A stretch of DNA of 16,040 bases from JAFAVZ01 sp036009105 (GTDB taxonomy: Bacteria; Acidobacteriota; Thermoanaerobaculia; Gp7-AA8): assembly GCA_036009105.1 (NCBI GenBank), contig DASYMJ010000173.1, positions 1 through 16,040 of the forward strand, in the 5' to 3' direction. This document shows positions 14,198-16,040 of this stretch, piece after piece. Every line of letters starts with the position of its first letter. Position 1 is the first letter of the stretch. A program made the position numbers and the translations under genes. The notes beneath the pieces were generated by a model. The model did no database searches. It saw only the letters and a program-made list of their open reading frames with translations, and was not told where the DNA came from.

Positions 14198-14227
14198 CGC
14201 GCGCCGTGAGCACATCCACGGCGCGCG
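14198..14227. terminator. Hairpin between convergent genes
   Basis: CGCGCGCCGTG (14198-14208) pairs perfectly with CACGGCGCGCG (14217-14227) over an 8-base loop. It starts at the base after the hydrolase stop and lies 16 bases from the stop of the opposing PKD gene. There is no U tract, but position and strength suggest a shared bidirectional terminator. Confidence 0.5.
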
Positions 14228-14242
14228 CGACCTGCTGCGGGG

Positions 14243-16040
14243 TTACGGCGCGACGACGATGTTGCGTTCCTTCTCGATGGAGGCAGAACCGGCGCTTTCC
14301 AGCTCCACGCGGATCTTGTAGGTGCCGGGGGCGGTGAAGGTGAACGTGGCCGTCCTGCCCGTCGGGCGGGAATCGTCCGGCATGCGCCACTTGAAGAAGG
14401 CGCCGGAGGGCGGCTGCTGATCGGACGTAGCGGTGAACGTCACCGCCTGGCCGACGCGCGGCGAGGTGGGCGACCAGGAAAAGTCGACGCTGCTCACCGC
14501 GCCACCGCCCGGCGTCGGCGTGGTGCTGCCGCCGCCCACCACCACCACGTGTGTGGCGTGCAGCGTCGTGCTGCCTTCGCGCTCCTGCTCCAGCTCCACT
14601 TCGTACGAGCCGGCCGCGGCGAAGGTGAACGTCACGCTGCTGCCTGTCTTGCGCACGTTGCCGGGGAACTTGAAAACGAACGTCCCGCCGTTGCCGCCGG
14701 ACGCGGTGAACGTAATCGACTGGCCCGCCGCGGGCGCGGACGGCGTCCAGGAGAAGTTGATCGATGAAGTCCCGCCGCCCGGCGTCGGCGTCGGCGTGGT
14801 GCTGCCGCCGCCCACGGTGATGACGTGCGTCGCGTGCAGCGTCGTGTTGCCTTCGTGTTCCAGTTCCAGCTCCACTTCGAACGAGCCGGCCGCGGCGAAA
14901 GTGAAGGCGGCCACCGCGCCGCTCACGCGGACGTTGCCGGGGAACTGCCAGCGGAAGGAGCCGCCGTCCGTGGTGCGGGAAGCGGTGAACGTGACCTGCT
15001 GGCCCGGAGCGGGGGAGAGCGGCGACCAGCTGAAATCGATCGGCCCGTTGCTGACCGTGCCGCCGCCGCTGGACAGCACGTGCACGTCTTCCTGATCGCG
15101 CACGATGGCGCCGCTGGCGAGCGTCACTTCCGCGGAGACCGCGAACTCGCCGGCGGCGGCGTAGGCATGCGAGGTGTTGATGCCGCTGCCCGTTGTGCCG
15201 TCGCCGAACGACCAGCGCACCGCGATCACGCCATTGCCGCTGCCGATGGAGAACGCGACCGGCGTGCCGATCGTGGTGGTGGAGGGCGAGATGCGGATCT
15301 CCAGATCGCGCTGCCGCTCGTTCTCCTGCTCCGACTCCCGCAGCGACGTATCGCCCGTGCTGTTGTCGATGCTGGAAGCGACGGCGGTGATGGGCACGCC
15401 GTTGTGCGTCTCCACTTCCACCTCGCCGGAGCGCACTTGCGCCGAGCCGCGATTGAGCGAGACCTGGATCATCCTGCCGGACTCCAGGTGGAACGGCTCC
15501 GACTCCACTTCCTGGCCGCGGTCGTCGCGCAGGCGGACCGTGCCGTCCGTGGCGGCGGACTGGCTGGAGAGGGAGATGTTCAGGCGATAGGCGTCGTCGC
15601 GGCGGACGCCTTTGATGGTGACGAGGGAAGAGCGGACGGCATTCGTCTGCGGCAGGAGCGCCGAGCCGTAGGTGGAGCCATCCGCCGACGTATTGAAGAC
15701 GCGGACCGTGGCCACCACGCGCACCGTCGAGCTGACGGTCAGCGAGCCGGAGCCGGCTCCGGCGCCGAGGAAGGTGTTGAGATCGTCCGACTTCACCGTG
15801 CCGCGCGGGCCGACCGGGATCGTCTTGGTGTACAGCTGGCCGGTGGCATTGTCGCGATAGGCGAACGTCACGTCGCCCGCCGCGTCCGAGCGGGAGCTGA
15901 TGGAGGCGGAGGTGCTCCAGACCGTCGACTGCGCGCCGGCCGTGCTGCCCACCACCGGGAAGAACAGCTCCGTCGCGCTGCCGGAGGAGGGGATGTTCGT
16001 CGGATCGTTGGAGAGGTTGTCGACCACGCTGCCGATGACA
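14243..16040 (-). CDS. Secreted/surface protein with PKD-like repeats, N-terminus cut by window edge
   Basis: The frame is open across the right edge; about 599 residues are visible. The visible N-terminal part (before about residue 250) is a beta-rich region ('SVVDNLSNDPTNIPSSG' near the edge), with no catalytic motif seen. Then come four PKD-type domains. The first has 'VRWSFGDGTTGSG', the classic W-x-F-G-D-G motif. The next three share the pattern F-x-W-x-P ... G-Q-x-x-T-F-T-A ... F-x-F-P-G-N-V-R ... F-T-F-A-A-A-G-S-x-E-V-E-L-E, joined by 'GGGSTTPTP' linkers; the last ends in 'RMPDDSRPTG'. Linkers of different length (two versus three TP units) point to recent duplication. Such domains act in extracellular carbohydrate or protein contact. 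It may be co-regulated with the secreted protease cluster, but it is transcribed toward it. Confidence 0.82.
   Translation of the reverse strand, partial: VIGSVVDNLSNDPTNIPSSGSATELFFPVVGSTAGAQSTVWSTSASISSRSDAAGDVTFAYRDNATGQLYTKTIPVGPRGTVKSDDLNTFLGAGAGSGSLTVSSTVRVVATVRVFNTSADGSTYGSALLPQTNAVRSSLVTIKGVRRDDAYRLNISLSSQSAATDGTVRLRDDRGQEVESEPFHLESGRMIQVSLNRGSAQVRSGEVEVETHNGVPITAVASSIDNSTGDTSLRESEQENERQRDLEIRISPSTTTIGTPVAFSIGSGNGVIAVRWSFGDGTTGSGINTSHAYAAAGEFAVSAEVTLASGAIVRDQEDVHVLSSGGGTVSNGPIDFSWSPLSPAPGQQVTFTASRTTDGGSFRWQFPGNVRVSGAVAAFTFAAAGSFEVELELEHEGNTTLHATHVITVGGGSTTPTPTPGGGTSSINFSWTPSAPAAGQSITFTASGGNGGTFVFKFPGNVRKTGSSVTFTFAAAGSYEVELEQEREGSTTLHATHVVVVGGGSTTPTPGGGAVSSVDFSWSPTSPRVGQAVTFTATSDQQPPSGAFFKWRMPDDSRPTGRTATFTFTAPGTYKIRVELESAGSASIEKERNIVVAP
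14505..15040. repeat. Two tandem DNA copies of a PKD-linker module, period about 270 bases
   Basis: The DNA from about 14505 (CCGCCCGGCGTCGGCG) onward is repeated from about 14775 with few changes over the linker and most of the domain (for example GTGCAGCGTCGTG and GAGCCGGCCGCGGCGAA occur in both). The second copy has one extra TCGGCG hexamer in the linker. This points to recent segmental duplication within the gene. Confidence 0.6.

Noticed and set aside
13361..14215. Minus-strand frame of 284 codons opposite the alpha/beta hydrolase
   Set aside because: Shadow frame; the plus strand carries the GHSYGG and GAGHMG motifs in the right order.
14505..15040. CRISPR-like or other non-coding repeat array
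   Set aside because: The period is about 270 bases, the repeats are in frame, and they encode PKD domains.

Overview
High-GC bacterial window. It joins the integrase end of an integrated element (about 1-6280) to chromosomal-looking DNA (about 6281-16040). The right side carries several traits I associate with Acidobacteriota (Thermoanaerobaculia-like): a winged-helix/FHA regulator, a secreted S8 protease with an Fn3 domain and a C-terminal helical module of a type common in that phylum, a dienelactone-hydrolase remnant of the long-leader type, and a PKD-repeat surface protein. The taxonomic guess is inference only.

Element side (all genes on the minus strand, reading right to left). At 5766-5814 lies the 3' half of a tRNA-Pro(GGG), from the anticodon arm to CCA, with no 5' half. 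It is the likely attachment site. Next come a small MerR/AlpA-type excisionase-like protein (5364-5576) and a tyrosine recombinase (4078-5361), then a GC-rich hairpin. After that is a DprA-like gene (2978-3892) overlapping a ComF-like phosphoribosyltransferase gene (2380-2997). This pair matches the architecture of the ShosTA anti-phage toxin-antitoxin system. A strong 12-bp hairpin with a U-rich tail follows. Then come three genes joined by two ATGA stop/start overlaps: a membrane protein (1783-2277), a long coiled-coil protein (911-1786) and a P-loop ATPase of the VirD4/HerA/FtsK type cut by the window edge (1-914). I cannot assign that trio to a named system. It could be a DNA-transfer module or an undescribed defence operon.

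Junction and decayed zone (5811-8882). A double-HTH regulator (5811-6272) abuts a comM (YifB Mg-chelatase-like) gene truncated at its CPCGF motif, exactly at a 22-bp palindrome. Beyond it are a dienelactone hydrolase with its catalytic core deleted, a frameshifted glycosyltransferase tail, and a PL1 pectate-lyase-like gene broken by a one-base slip in a G tract. Two copies of a 19-bp direct repeat bracket the hydrolase remnant.

Right side (8910-16040). A winged-helix/FHA regulator is divergent from a probable secreted-protein operon: a tail-fibre/adhesin-like protein, a subtilisin-like protease, and possibly an alpha/beta hydrolase. A convergent PKD-repeat surface protein runs off the right edge. 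No rRNA, intact tRNA, CRISPR array or complete insertion sequence was seen.
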